From contig CM039180.1 in NCBI GenBank assembly GCA_008360975.2, forward strand, positions 12,615,122 through 12,679,121: a DNA stretch of 64,000 nt, read 5' to 3'. This DNA comes from Lichenostomus cassidix. Lineage: Eukaryota; Chordata; Aves; Passeriformes; Meliphagidae. The notes under the pieces were generated by a model. That model was given only the letters and a program-made list of their open reading frames with translations. It was not told the origin of the DNA and did no database searches. Numbering within the stretch: position 1 is the first letter of the stretch; every line of letters starts with the position of its first letter. The position numbers were made by a program, and so were the translations under genes. Of the stretch, positions 13,301 to 26,339 are shown piece after piece.

Positions 13301-16300
13301 TCAAGAACATCTGTTTGCACAGGCAAATTAACACACACACATTTTCCCTGTTGGTCCTACTGAGATCCATAGAAGTGTTCGTCTGAATCACAGTCTGGGA
13401 AAAGCAGTTTATTTTTTCCTCTCAAGTGAGTTCACATTGTAAGATGTTCTATTTAAAGAACCCAAGCAACAATTATTTGCAATTCTTTGCAATCTTTTTT
13501 TTTTTTTTCAGATGTAGTTCATGAGTAGACTGGTGGTGGAAGGAAGATTGTATCAGGCATGATATGGCAATGATGCTGCAAAATTCTGCTACACAATCTA
13601 TAATCTACAATTCTGTTATTTCGAAGATTGTGCTGAATATCTTTTGCATTTCTAAGGGAGGAATGTAATTCATAGAAGATTTTATAAATTTTTTTCATTA
13701 TTAGAGAAATTGTGGAGAGAAACAAAAAACAAGTATGTGAGGTCCTGATTTGTGTGTTTATGTTGGAGGAGTGGTCACGGGCAGGATGATTGGTGGTAAG
13801 AGTTACCCTCTCCAGCAACAGAATATTCATTTTTCCTTTGTTTCTGAAAAGGTTCTGTTGAGGAAATGAGAACAGAGGAGCCACTCCTGGAATCTCTTTA
13901 CCTTTTTCTTAATCCTTTCCTCTTCAGTGAGGTTCCTTTTCAGTTAAAGGAGAAATAACCATTGTACTGTTCTGTACAGAATGTGCAGCCTGTAAATCTA
14001 CTTTTTAGGTAGGCTTACAGACTACTGCAGTGTGGGTTAGGGAGGCTTTAATGCACATGCATGAGATTGTCTTCGTATTTCTGTGAACATCAAGGGTTAT
14101 TGTTCCACAAGGAAATTATTTACTGTAGATTGCTCTGGTATATGTTTGCCCTGAGGTCAATAAATCTTGATATTCATCTCAGCAGAAGTCAATATCTACT
14201 CATTAGTATTATTTTTTAAGTAGAGATTATTGATAAGAGTACAAAATAGCCAAGTGCAGGTGACAGGCTGCTGATAAACATCTTGAAGATGTAAAATGAG
14301 AGTTGTTATGTAATAGAGAGGTAAACTACTAATATCTAGAAGACATAGTGTAGTTTTTAAAATATATCAGCTACATCTGAAATGTTGTGAAACACAGAAC
14401 ACCAGTGCTTGCACCTCAGGCATTCAGGAAAATAAAGAACTACTTAGTCACTATGTATTTACCAAGTAGAAAATCTACATGGACGATATTTTTAAATCCA
14501 GCCAAATAGTAATATTTTGGATGCTTTGTACATTCAGTGGTATTTATTGTTGTACATACTTCTTAAAAAGTAACAGCTAGAGTAGCAGAGACATAACATC
14601 ATCAAATATCTTGATTATGTGTTTTTCTCCCCTCATAATGTGGCAAATACCTTATCAACTGGTAGTCAAGAATACATTGTGCTTACAACCAAGAGAACAA
14701 AAACCTAGAGAACTAAAACTGTCAACTAATGGACTTTGTTGGCATCCCTAGTGGACTTTGTATTTTTGAAGCTTTCTCAGAAGCAAGATGAAATTTCTAG
14801 TGAAAGCAAGGAAAAATAAAATAGGAGAAATAAAGTAAATAACCCTACATTTTGTTTTCATCGATGGAGATCAATAAAATGCTTAGCTGGATAAATTTAT
14901 GCTCTCTTTCTCTTTCACTTTCCCTCAAAAAATTACAGAAAATAAGGGAATTTTTATTTTGATTATTCTTATTTATCCCTAATTTTACTGCACAGTAGAA
15001 ACCAGAAATATTTACAAAGCATCCAGATCCATACTGTACAAAAGGCTGCATGCTTGAATTGGTAATAGTCATATTCCAGGATAGCTTTCATATTTCTAGA
15101 GCACAAACAACTCTAAGGGATGTAATAATTTTATTTCATTGTATTATCTCCATTTTTTTACTTTTCTTTCAAGTCACATGGGAAGAAAAATAAAGGAAAT
15201 ACTGGATTTTTAATAGTGCTATGACTCTGAAGAGAGACATTCTCAAGAGAAGGATCCAAAGTAGCAGTTGAAGAAAACTACTTCATGATAGCTTTGATAA
15301 TGTAGGAAGGAGGAAAAATCAAATGGAAGTAATTACATGCCTTTAAAAAGACAAATAAAGGTAGAAGATTCTTCACAAGAATATAGGAATCAAAAGCAGT
15401 TCAAGTCACACAACTTTAAAGGGGAAACTTGCTATATACTCACTGAAAAGTGCAACAAATAAAACTACCCAAAACACATTTTGTGAAGAGACTATCAAAG
15501 CTGAACAAATTCCAGCTTGTCCTCTGTAAGGAGAAATTGTGAGGAAGAAATTTATTAAATAATAACTGAAAGGATGTGATAAGACAGTCTAGATCTATTT
15601 AAATCTGCTTTTTGGGGTTCCTCAAAATTGTGTATGTATCATGAAACAGAAGATGTATTGACAGAGACTGAAGGGTTGTAAACCCTTTAAATTAAGTTTA
15701 AAATGTGAGAAAAGCCCAGGACTACTTCTATATAGTAAGAGTCTGTAAAATTACAGACCTGTGCACACCAGGCCTTTGTTAATGTTCAACAATGTGCTCT
15801 GACTTAGAAGGATGCACTGACTTAGTGTCACATGACTCTCAGAAAAATAATGCAACAAATGAGAATGGATTTTTTATTAACACCATCTCAAAAATAATAA
15901 TAAATTTGTTGCACTGTATGTTGGAGAGAATGACCAGGGGCCTTATGATCACACCAAGGCCTTAAGACCTCTCCAAGGCAGACATGTACATTTGAAGCTT
16001 CCTTTATAGTTAAGTAAGAGAGAGAAGTTTCTTTTTTCTATTTTTGGATGAGATAAATATCTACTCCAAAACCTCAGAGGTGTCTGGGGTTTTTCACTGC
16101 CTTTTTTTGTTATACATCTAAACAAAGTCTGAACAGCAATTCAGATACACCTATTCACCACAGTGGAGCCTACATTTGAGCAGGTGAGCCCCCCTCCAAA
16201 TGCTTTAGACTGCAAATATATGTATTGCTTGGAGCCACTTTCCAGAAAATATATAATACATAGTGACCTGTAACCTTATAACCAGATGAGCAAAACCAGA

Positions 16301-17892
16301 TGAGCCTTCACTTTGTTGTATTGATTCACTGAGCGCCTTTGACTTAGCTGAGAGGCTGATTTTCAACTCTTAAGTATTCCTGTCTGTAACCCTTGGTGTA
16401 TCAGTAGATAAATGTTTTGTATTCAGTCTGAGATCTAATTTTCTTTCAAAGGGCTATGTTAAAGGAAAAGGGAGTAAAGGTGATCTTTTTAAAACTTTTA
16501 TTTGTCTAGTTAATAGAGCAACTGGTGGAGGAAAAAAAGAGATCTCGTGTATCTGCTTGATGTTCTGAAAATGAAGTGTCAGAGAAAATGACCTTACACT
16601 GAGATGACATTTTACTTCATTTTGCATAAGTTGTATCTTCTGTATCATCTCCTTTCCATGACAATTTGTTTTATCCAATTACCGAGCTACAAAATAGATA
16701 CTTCTTGGAAATGTCATTGCTTATACTGATGAAGGAGAAACTCAAAGTTCAAAAGTTTCATCTCATACTACATCAGCCACTACAAAAACTATTTTTTAAG
16801 TATATATATACATCATTTAACAGACTACTTACTGAGTATTCCTCCTTTTCTGAAGTGATTACAGAAGGGAAACCTGCAGTCTAGAATGAAATACATATAC
16901 ATTGTCTAGCCTGATAATTTACTCCATGTATTAATTTTCCACCTCATATCTTTGCCATGTGGGTTTGCCACCTCTAAGGTTTTTATCAGGAAAGTGGAAA
17001 AGGAGTTTGTGAGAAGGAGACTGCAAATCCAATTTAGGATGAATATGTTCTATTTTAAGAGTCATGGTTTCTGAAATACAGAAGAATGTTTGTTTCCGAG
17101 AAAATCATTGCCCTTTGGAAAGTATTTAAACAGCAGTCAGTAGAGGCAGATAATCATTTAATGAGAAATAAAATACACCACCTGGGTTAGAGAGAGTAGG
17201 CAGCTATTGGGATAGAGGTGGTAAAGCTTCACTGCAGCACCTCACTTTATACAAAACATGTTTTTGAGACCATGATTTTACTCTCTAATTACTCACAGGC
17301 ATTGTGTTGCTGAGTGACCAGATAGATCACAGGATGGTAGGAGTGATTTACACACCACAGCCTTTGTTTGAAGCAAATGGCCACATAAATTATGGCATCT
17401 GTAGTCATCTCCCATTAAAGGAGATAATGCTGTTATTGTTGAGCTCACTATATTTGCTGTGTTCCTTTAATATAGGCATATGTTGCAACAATCTGCTTAG
17501 ACATTGCTTTTGGGAAGGTAGGAGCCCTAGCAAAGATTTTCCTTTGATAGACAGAATGGATTTACCTCAGTCTGGGGCCTGAGGTATTCAGGCACAGTGG
17601 CCATCAGAGGGGCTGTGGTGCCCTCAGCTAAAGGGTAAATCAAGAAACCTAAGGAGGTGTGAGGTTTCCAATTCTTCTCTGCACTTGCAGCTTTCCTGTG
17701 GATGATTTTGGTAAAAACCCAGAATAAATAGGGTTTATTTGTAATTGGGCTTGAAATTGCATCCTGAAAAATTCAGAGGATCAGCCTCACAAATCTTATT
17801 CACTGAGTTTGCTTCTGGTGAAGTGTTCCTGTGTTGGCATCTGTGTGAGCTGTGGAATGAATGAACCAAACCACGGGCTGTGCTGGGCTGCC
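13301..17892. other. Gene-free AT-rich sequence
   Basis: No gene or recognisable transposon is visible. The stretch contains a T14 run at 13495-13508 and many short A/T runs. A reverse frame of 121 codons (13519-13884) has no recognisable domain. Confidence 0.65.
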
Positions 17893-18038
17893 TGCTCTCA
17901 CTGCTCACACTGCTCACAGTTCACATTCTTCACACTGCTCACACTGCTCACATTTGCTCACACTGCTCACTGTGTTCACATTCTTCACCCTGCTCACACT
18001 GCTTCCCACTGTTCACACTGCTCACACTGGTTCACACA
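17893..18038 (+). repeat. Minisatellite, 9-bp unit CTCACACTG with variants
   Basis: About 16 imperfect copies of a 9-bp unit, reading CTCACACTG in the commonest form, run head to tail. Some copies carry a one-base change or an extra base, and interspersed TTCACATTCTTCA variants give a higher-order appearance. Because the unit is a multiple of three, it holds no stop in any forward frame. That explains the three overlapping forward open frames here, whose products are runs of Ser-His-Cys, Leu-Leu-Thr or Thr-Ala-His; they are not genes. It is likely to vary in length between individuals. Confidence 0.9.
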
Positions 18039-21000
18039 CCTGCTTGGTTTATTCCCAGCTCACTCCTTCCAGGTTGTGCTCCTTACAGCCATCACAGCTG
18101 ATGAAGCTCTGCTAAGAACATCAGCTTGTTTGCTGTGTTCAGCCATGAAGTATGGCTTGCTTTCAGTAGTTTCTTCTGCATACAAGATTGGCAACAGCCA
18201 CAAAAAGCAAATATATTCTCAGACAAACTCCTTTTACATTTGTGCAGCTTGTTCTCTTCTAATTGGCATGGTACAGAGCTTAAGCCTGTACTTGGCTTAG
18301 TAAAACCTGCTCTGTATATCTGTTGATCATCTCTCTCTGAAGCTTCTGGAGAAGGGAACACAAACCCTTGCTTTCACTCTTTAAAGACTGGCATTTATGA
18401 TGCATTGAGCTGCATCAATCCCTGTAGGAATCCCTACATCAATTCCCTCTCTGTAGGAACAGAGGATGCTGGGCTTCTCCCTGGCTTGCATCCTGGGGGA
18501 ACTCCAGCCTTTGCTCATCCACCAGCCCTGAGGAGGTGGAATGAGTCTCTGTGGAGTTCACAGGCAGCACTGCAAACAGCAAATTTAGGTGAGATTAATC
18601 ACCCTTTTTATACTGGGTATTCGAAAGCATCCTAATCTGTACAGCTAAATGCAGGACTGCTGCTGAATATATTCTACTCTTGCTGGATATTTAATATATC
18701 ATTATGCTTAATGACTGCCATTATTTGTATTAAAATGGTGCTGAGACACTAAAATTTGGCATCTGTGCCTTTCTTAGTTTTGGCATTTCCTATCTGTGAG
18801 ATGCTTGGCTTTGCAAGCCTGAACTTCTTATTTATACCTTGGGATAATTAGCATTATAGTTCATAGGGGAATATAGCAGAATAAAGGATTCAGCAGAAAC
18901 TGTAACTTTTAATTAAAATAACAATTTAACTAATATTTTGCTGTAGTTTTGCTTGCATTAATAATGGTTGGCAAGGTTATTGGGGTATAATAGCAATTTA
19001 TGTGTTGAAATGACTAATCGAACATAAATGAGTAAGATTCAGTTAACGCTAACAAAATAATTAGCTTTTTTTGAAGGAAAAAAAGACAAAAATCAATATG
19101 GAAGAAAAATATTTACACCGTCCAGGATGGTTTGAAAAATTAAAGGGAAAAAAAATCTTTAGAAAAATGCACTTTCAAGTGTCTTTGAGAAATAGATCAG
19201 AAACCAAGTAAACAGCCATTGAATGTTCGGGAGTTCAATGTTGTGAAAGTGAAAATCTTTAGGAATAATTAAAGTGGATAAAATCTCCTTGCATTGCTAC
19301 AGTAGAAACAAAACCTTAATCACAGAAGTTAGGCTTGATAAGACAAAGATACCAGTGAAGGTGTCACAAATAAATCATTACCAGGCTGTGATCTTACTGT
19401 CACTCTAAAGATCAAAGTCTTAATTTTTTAACTGGGAAATTTGTTTGCGTGGGGACTGCACAATTCTGCTGGATGGTTTTAGAGTGTTTTTACTCATGCA
19501 AAATAAGAAACATCTAGAAGCCTGCATGTAAAATGAAATTCAGTGACATAAATAAAAATGTATCAGAGATACCGTAATAGGAATTTATCTTCACCCCCAC
19601 AATGACCATTTTGCCAAATTTTGGTATGCTAAAGTCAGGGATGGCCTTAAAAAACTTAGTTGAAAATTGTGTGAGTTTGGTTTGGGGATTTTTAAAGATA
19701 ATATATTGGTCAAAATATATTTCATAGCAAATGTAATGCATACAGCTCAGGGAGTATGTTCCAAAGAAAATCTATTCAATCGAGAAGCATCAAAGCATTC
19801 AAGCAAGACCTTGAATGAGTTATTAAACAGTAAATAGTCTGGGAATGAAGGTAGAGAAATATATATGAAAGGGAAGGCAGTGAATATGATGAGCCTTCTG
19901 CAGAAGCTGGTTTTTTCCCCTTGGTCTGTAATTTAGATATGAATTTATTCTGCAGTGAACATATTATTTATATCTCTGCTCACCACCTTTTTATCTCATG
20001 CTTTTGGGCTTGGAGTGACTTTAATGGGAGCAAGAAACAAGACTTAGCATAAAATAAAGACGTCATCCTGAGAGAAAGGCCAGGGTTTGGTCCCTGTGAA
20101 GATCAAGTCCTGAAATATTGAGGGTCATAACAGCTGCTGATTGCCTGCTGGAATTTCCCCTACATTGTTGCTTTAAAATACTCCAAGTTTAAATGGAAAG
20201 TGTCATTTTCCCTCAAGTAAGCTATTTCTCTTTATCCATTAATTGAAGAAAGAAAACTGTGAGCCATCTGTTATTCTACTCAATTTCTGCAGGTTACATA
20301 GCAAATTCTAGTGATTCTTATTTTTCCAGTTTAGTGATTTTTTTAGTGATACAGTGTTTTCAGGTAATTATTTCAGCTGCTAAAGATCTTTCAAAGTAAA
20401 GGTTTACTGTACACATGTTCACATATGTAAACGTACACATGCACAAATGAATAGGACAGGGAGAAAAAATATTGGTGAAAAGTATTTCATCCCTAGATTA
20501 TCAGTATGAATCCCAGCCAAGCCTTGTAATAACTTAAAGCTTTAAAATAGGCATTTATCAGCCTATCCAGCCTTGTTGAGGAGTCTTTTCTCAAACAGCC
20601 TAGGAGCAGGGGTTGAACTGAGGTCTCTTGTCTACAGCATCCTTTTTATATTATCTTTCTCTCTCTCTGTGAATCTTGCAGCATTTGTTCTTGGTGGACC
20701 ATTTTTTCTTTGCAGGCTTTTGGACACTGGGATTCACAATCACTGTTCTACAGCTGACATCTTCATGTTTTGGGACTGGGTAAAAGAGAAGAATGTTAGT
20801 CGAAAATGTTTTTTAACTGGAAAAAGAAACTTAACCAGGAGATGGAGGACAGGAAAAGAGAACTTTTTTCCCAAGGGATATTTGCATTGATGCTGCATTT
20901 TTGCCTGATAAGTAGACATATTTGTAGAAAGGCAGTTTTCAGGTTCCAAGAACACACTATAATCAGCTAATCTAAACCCCCAAATAGCACAGGCCACATG

Positions 21001-21309
21001 TTTTTCTCAAATGAGCTTAGGTTGAAATAGGACATATCTTTTAGAGAAAAATCCTGTGAAGTGTTTAGTGTCTAGTGATGTGACATTTGTCAAAGAACTG
21101 GAAAGATGTTCCAGTGGTAAATCATCCTTCCTGTAGAAAGTATACACCATATGTCTGAACGGATGCTCCTGATTCATCTTCCAGTTCTTGGGTCTGTTTG
21201 CCAGACTGAAGAACCCTCTAAATCCAGTTTGTGTTTGACACTGTGTCTTGGACTGTGAGCACAGACTTTTTGTTCTTAAATGTAGTGAACACCTTGAACC
21301 TTTTCTCAT
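18039..21309. other. Gene-free sequence, AT-rich in 18.6-19.8 kb
   Basis: No gene or mobile element is recognised. The 18.88-19.08 kb part is dense in ATTA/TAAT cores and looks like a candidate conserved non-coding element, but conservation cannot be judged from one sequence. A pyrimidine run near 20.65 kb followed by TTGCAG resembles a 3' splice site, but no coding exon follows it. Confidence 0.6.
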
Positions 21310-22250
21310 GAACCATGTTTTCCAGCTCTTTCATGATTCTTTCATCTTTTTTTTCTGAACTTCCTAACTGTTCAATATGTGTCTTGAGCTGTGGGCATCA
21401 AAGCTGGACACAGAATGCCACATCCCACTCAGTATTTCCACATTCAGGAATTGCATTAATTCTTTTAGCAGAACATCTTACCCAATTGCATGTTCAGCTG
21501 AAAACCCCTTGGTTTCCCCCAGTCCTTTTCAGATTTGTTAGTGCTGTCAGCAGTGTGGTCTCTGCCTGCTGGACTTTGTGTTGGGTGGCTGTGCTGGTTC
21601 CAAAGCAATCCAATCACCTCTGTACTGCAGGAATTGTCTCCTCATTATTCAGCCACTCCTCTAATCTTTATCCCATCTGCCAACTTTATTGCAATAATTT
21701 TGTGTTTTCTTGCATATCAGTGATAAAATGGAAGGAAGAGTAGGGCTAAGACCTAATGTTCAAGAATAATTCCCTAGAGAATGAACAATAACTCAGACTT
21801 TAATCCTTTTAATGTATGTCATGTTGATTTTTATATCATTCAGGTTAATCAAAACATCCTATAGTAAGCACCGTCTAAAGTAGCTTTTAGAAGTCTATTA
21901 TGCCATCATTGTTACTTTTAGCAACTTGAAACCCCATAAAAAATCAAATTAGTTTGACAAAATCTGCTTGCTATGAGCCTCTGTTGATTGGCAGTAATTA
22001 TATTAGCCATCTTTATTTCCTTATTAATCAAGTCCCTCTCAGCCATTTCATTATTTTCTCTGCGATCAGTCAGGCTCACAAGCTTTAATTACCTGAGCTG
22101 CTTGTGTTACCTGCTGAAAATACTGGTACAACAGGAGGGTTTTTTTCTGGTTGTCTGCAAGTTTATGTCCTCATATATGAAGAGCTGCCAGTGGCACAAG
22201 GACCTTTTAATATTCCTGATGGCATGTGGAGCAGTTTATTTAAAATGATG
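21310..22250 (-). mobile_element. Ancient CR1 LINE fragment (reverse transcriptase region)
   Basis: Read on the - strand this matches the layout of the CR1 reverse transcriptase coding region, running from about 22250 (upstream) to 21310 (downstream). Clear landmarks are the segment around 21840-22130, which resembles old amniote CR1 copies closely, and a degraded catalytic box. The - strand of 21672-21680 reads Ala-Asp-Gly in the context IKLADGIKI, where active elements have FADD. Further down, 21390-21440 resembles the C-terminal region of the ORF. Stops and indels show it is dead. Its divergence suggests insertion before the radiation of birds. The ends are approximate, and an extension to about 22400 is possible. 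CR1 is the main LINE family of birds and reptiles; the subfamily is not resolved here. Confidence 0.8.
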
Positions 22251-23534
22251 AAAAAATTAGGAAGAAGAATATGTAGCTTTTTTTGCTTACAGGACATTAG
22301 CAATCAGGGCACATTGCAGGCAAGTAGAAAGATAGTATGTGGCTTATATGGAAAACAATTTTCTGGTTCCAGAGGATTTTAACATTACCTCATCCATTTG
22401 GAAATATGAGATACTTGATAAGTGGGAAAATGTTACATGAAAGTAGCCTTCGTAAGTTACTACTTTCTGAGCATTTTTACACTTATCTCTGGGCCTGTCA
22501 ATCAATATTTTTTCTCAGTCAGTCATCAAAAGTATAAACAAATTAGAAAATCCTGAAGTTGTCTGCCAGAGAATCTTTACTAGAAGTCCTTGCTTATATA
22601 TATTCAATTCCACAAATATCAATGTCTTCCTCCAAATTAGAAACTCTTCTTGTTCTCCAACATAAATAAAAAATGCAGCTACAGTTATATTTATTCATTA
22701 TTCATGGATGCAGATTTACAAATGCAGTATCCTCAAAGACAAATTCCACTTTCTTCCCCTCCCACTCTCCTGGCCACAGTGCCCTCATCACCTGTGAGTT
22801 GGGTCTGAATTCATGCAATGGGAGAGCAAAGCAAAGCAGAAGCAAACCCTGGGAGTGCATCATCTCCCTTTGCTCTTTTTACCTTGCTGTACTTTGCAGA
22901 TAGAGGCGTTTTTCTTGGTCTTGATTCATTTCCAAAAGAAACTGAATATCAATAAAAAGCTACCCAAGTCCATTTTAAATGCCCATGGGGACACCTCTGC
23001 TGGGTCTGGAAGCCCTGCTGCTGCCAGAGGATACCTGCACTGTGGGACTGGGCAACCCAGTGCTTCACTGGGGGTGCCAAGTACTCAGAAAACAGGTGGT
23101 GGAAAGAAAATTGGCTTTCTGTACTGCTCCACCTTTTAAAATACTCATTTTTGCAGTTAATGCAGTATTTTCTTAAAGCCTGAACTCTCAGACAGTGTTA
23201 GGGTGTTTGAGCTGCAGGAAGGTGCTGCTGAGGAGGTGGCTGCCCTCATGTTGCATATTTGCTTGTTGTTTTCCTTAGCTGATGGCAGGTTTTTTCTTGT
23301 GCAGCAGCCTGCTAAGCTACATTGTACATGGGGATTCTTCATGCCACCCTCATCCACAAAGGTCTGCAGGTCTCCCTGCAGAAAAAAATTACTCAGCCAG
23401 AGCATGGGAGCACACTAGTGTTAATTAATAGATCAGTTATAATCTATGCAATAAGTATCTCCATGCTCTGGCACTCAGAGATGTGAAAATACTCATTATT
23501 TGATCCATATCAGCAATGAAGATATTGAGCTCTT
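22251..23534. other. Gene-free unique sequence
   Basis: No gene is seen. The first 150 bases may be the eroded upstream end of the adjoining CR1. Overlapping short open frames at 22.8-23.4 kb lie in slightly GC-richer DNA and have no recognisable domains. Confidence 0.6.
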
Positions 23535-23557
23535 AAAAAAAAAAAAAAAAAAAAAAA
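23535..23557 (+). repeat. A23 homopolymer
   Basis: There are 23 uninterrupted A residues. I looked for a processed pseudogene ending here, but found no AATAAA within 30 bases upstream and no clear target-site duplication. A simple slippage tract is the conservative reading. The exact length is vulnerable to sequencing error. Confidence 0.9.
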
Positions 23558-26319
23558 GAGGCATATTTTTTTTACCCTCAGGTTTCTTAAACCTTGGTTT
23601 TACAGTATCCTTGCTGAAAAAATATCATTTTAAAACTTCAATCCTTGGTCTTGACCTCACAGTTGATGTAAGCAGACTGCTGTGCTCCCCTCAAACATCA
23701 CCCCACCTGTATCAGCTGGTGTGTGAGCAAACAGTTGGTCAAAGTCAGAGGGAAAAAAACCTCTCAAATCAAAATGACATATTGAAAGTCTTGTCTTTGC
23801 ATCAGGATGTGGTGTTCTCTTTGTGGCTGGGGATCTTATTGCTGCTTCCTGACCTGTATCACTGCCATTCACTTGCAGCAACTGTGGCTTAACGATGACA
23901 TTGAAGAATCCTTCTTGCTTAGGAAAGAGGCTTTATCATGAGGAGGCTGATTTACAGTGCGAGATCATTGTGCTTTTCCTTGTACTAAACATTCACATGT
24001 GTGTATTTTTAGGTACTTTAATTTTAAATTTTTCATTCCTATCTGAAACCAAGTTTTGATTCCTAATTATTTCTTAGGTTTTTTCATATCACCCCCATTA
24101 TTTTTTATCTTATAAATAAAATGTGCTTAGGGACAGACGTTTGCACAGATGGTATATCTTAATGGGCTTTGCACCAGCCTGGTATTAGAAGCTGTTGCCC
24201 ATAATAGTTAACTTTCAGTTTGAAATTTCACTACGGCTGTTCAGATACAGTGACATTGGAATCCTGTAAAGTTTGTTATTATACTCACTGCTGTTTAAAT
24301 TAGATTTACTGGTTATGTAATTTGGGTGTTTAGGTTACCTACTTGACGTTTCTTTGTTCACAGCACAAAATGTGCAAATTTTTGCATCCATAAAGTAAAA
24401 TGTGCTGAGAACTCTCAGGTTCAGCATAGCTGTATCTAAACATAGCATTTTTCTCTGTAGTTCAACTCAGTATTTGTGCAAAATACTGTTACAATGCCAA
24501 TCCAACAGATTTAGAAATCCACTTTTGGTTTGGATTTTTAGCACCATTCTCAGTATCCCCCATCCTCTGACTCACAGGATGGCACAGCTGGAGGAGTCAG
24601 TCTTGCACATCTAGAGTTTGCCAAGGGCTAAAGGAAGAGGGAAAGATGCTGCTGTGATTGTATCCTGATCCCCCATTGGTGTCAAGCAAGTTTTTCTTCC
24701 ACCCCATAAATATTCAAAAGCAGAGGGAAACTTCTTGCCTTTGAAATTATTTGTCAAGCTATCAAAATTTACAGAAAGTATGAAAGGTTTTTTTACAGAA
24801 AGTCTTCTGCATAATACACCCATCTAATTTCTTACCAGATCTTCCCTACCAGATCTTTCTGCTGACTCAGTCTGGTGTGATCATGTACTCCTATCAAATG
24901 TTTACAAAACCTACATTTTCAGTTTGTTGCAGGGAAATGTAGAGAGTATATTATGTTTTATAGAGACATAGATTGCTGTTGTAAGAAAAGGAAATCAATT
25001 TCTGACTGATTTGTCTTCATTGCCTATGAAAATGGTTTCTTTGACTTGATCAAATTCTCTCTGGAACCAAATCCAGTCCATTTTACTGCCTTGTTACTAC
25101 AAACAACTCTGATGAGGTTACCTATGTAAATGATAGGACATGAAAGACTTGGCCATAGATACCCAGAAGACCCACAATAATTTAATAGCCCAGGGTAGTT
25201 TCCATCTTTCTCTTTTATCTCCTACAAACACCTGTGTGCTCATGTTTTGTGCTGATGGGTGTATAATATATCCCTTCTTTGGCAGCATTTGCTGTGTTTG
25301 GGCAGTGAGTGGCTCATGGAGAGCAGAATTCCACAGGCAGCAAGTGGGATCTGACAGCAACCTCCAGGTCCACAAGGCCAGGCAGTGATTTCTTGCATTT
25401 ATTTATCTAAGTGCTTTCTCCCACAAATGAAGCCAGAGCAATGGCTCTGGGGTCCTCACATTTACTGGTTTGGAAACTGGGCTTGTAGCATTCTCCAAGT
25501 AATTCTTGTTCAAGAGCCCACACATCTTTACCGAGATATCTAATAAGTAAATTGTGGGGTTAAATGATCAATAAATCATTTTTTACCACCTTCTGTGGGA
25601 ACCAGTAAAATACTTTCCGGGCCAGATCTTGAAAAACTGTCTTTGATTTTATTATATTGCCATTATATTATAGTCAAGTTTAGAGCCCCCAGATGGGCAT
25701 CTTCCTATGATGTTTTACCTGATTTTGATGACTGAGCAATCAAAATGCATGGAAAAATCTGTTAAGGAGCTCTCTTCACCTTGTGGTTGCCATTACAAGT
25801 CCGAGGATGTGAGTGCTCTCCGTGGCTGCACTGGAGGAGGTTGTGTGTTGGAGGAGAAAAGGATGAAGAGACACAGCTTTGTGACCAGAGTCCTCAGACA
25901 TCTTCATGCTGGTGGCACTGCACACCAGCTTCACTTCATGACAGACCCACAAACAAGGAGCACTGCACCTCAGTGTCACATTCTGTGTTGATGAGAGCAT
26001 GGCCCATGGGGCTGATTCCTCTCCTGGTTTGTGAGCCACCACAGGCAGGGAGTAGAAACAACCACAAAACCATGGATGAAATGTAAACAGTAAATTTATT
26101 TTTGTTACCTCACCAATCAGGGGATCCCTGAAGCAGCACCTGAGCAGAAGCACGTGGGTGGCAGAGGCACCCTTTGTGCTAGAGGGTCACTGAACCTGCT
26201 ATTTTCACCTATATTTAGGGATTTGCACAGGTGTATTTTACCACTGGGCTTTTGTCTTTCCCAAAGCATGACAGGAATCTTGGGCATTTTGATAGATGAC
26301 TCCAAATCTATCAGAGGCT
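23558..26319. other. Gene-free unique sequence
   Basis: No gene or transposon is recognised. A 14-bp direct tandem duplication (TACCAGATCTTCCC, second copy ending TTCT) sits at 24833-24860. The overlapping two-strand open frames at 25.7-26.4 kb have no recognisable domain. Confidence 0.6.
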
Positions 26320-26339
26320 TGTGTTTAGATCTAAACACA
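26320..26339. repeat. 20-bp perfect palindrome TGTGTTTAGATCTAAACACA
   Basis: The two 10-bp halves are exact reverse complements with no spacer, centred on AGATCT. A smaller hairpin lies just upstream, with GATAGAT at 26291-26297 pairing with ATCTATC at 26306-26312. A 20-bp spacerless palindrome would be expected by chance about 0.06 times in 64 kb at equal base frequencies. It could be a dimeric protein-binding site or a local inversion/template-switch scar; no function is shown. Confidence 0.9.

Noticed and set aside
17809..18300. A 163-codon forward frame with His/Ser/Cys repeats, plus two overlapping frames
   Set aside because: All three are produced by the 9-bp minisatellite, whose unit length is a multiple of three.
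20640..20720. A polypyrimidine run followed by TTGCAG resembling a splice acceptor
   Set aside because: The downstream sequence has no recognisable coding exon, and such signals are frequent by chance in AT/pyrimidine-rich DNA.
23500..23892. A possible processed pseudogene ending in the A23 tract
   Set aside because: No AATAAA shortly upstream of the tract, no recognisable mRNA-derived sequence and no target-site duplication found.
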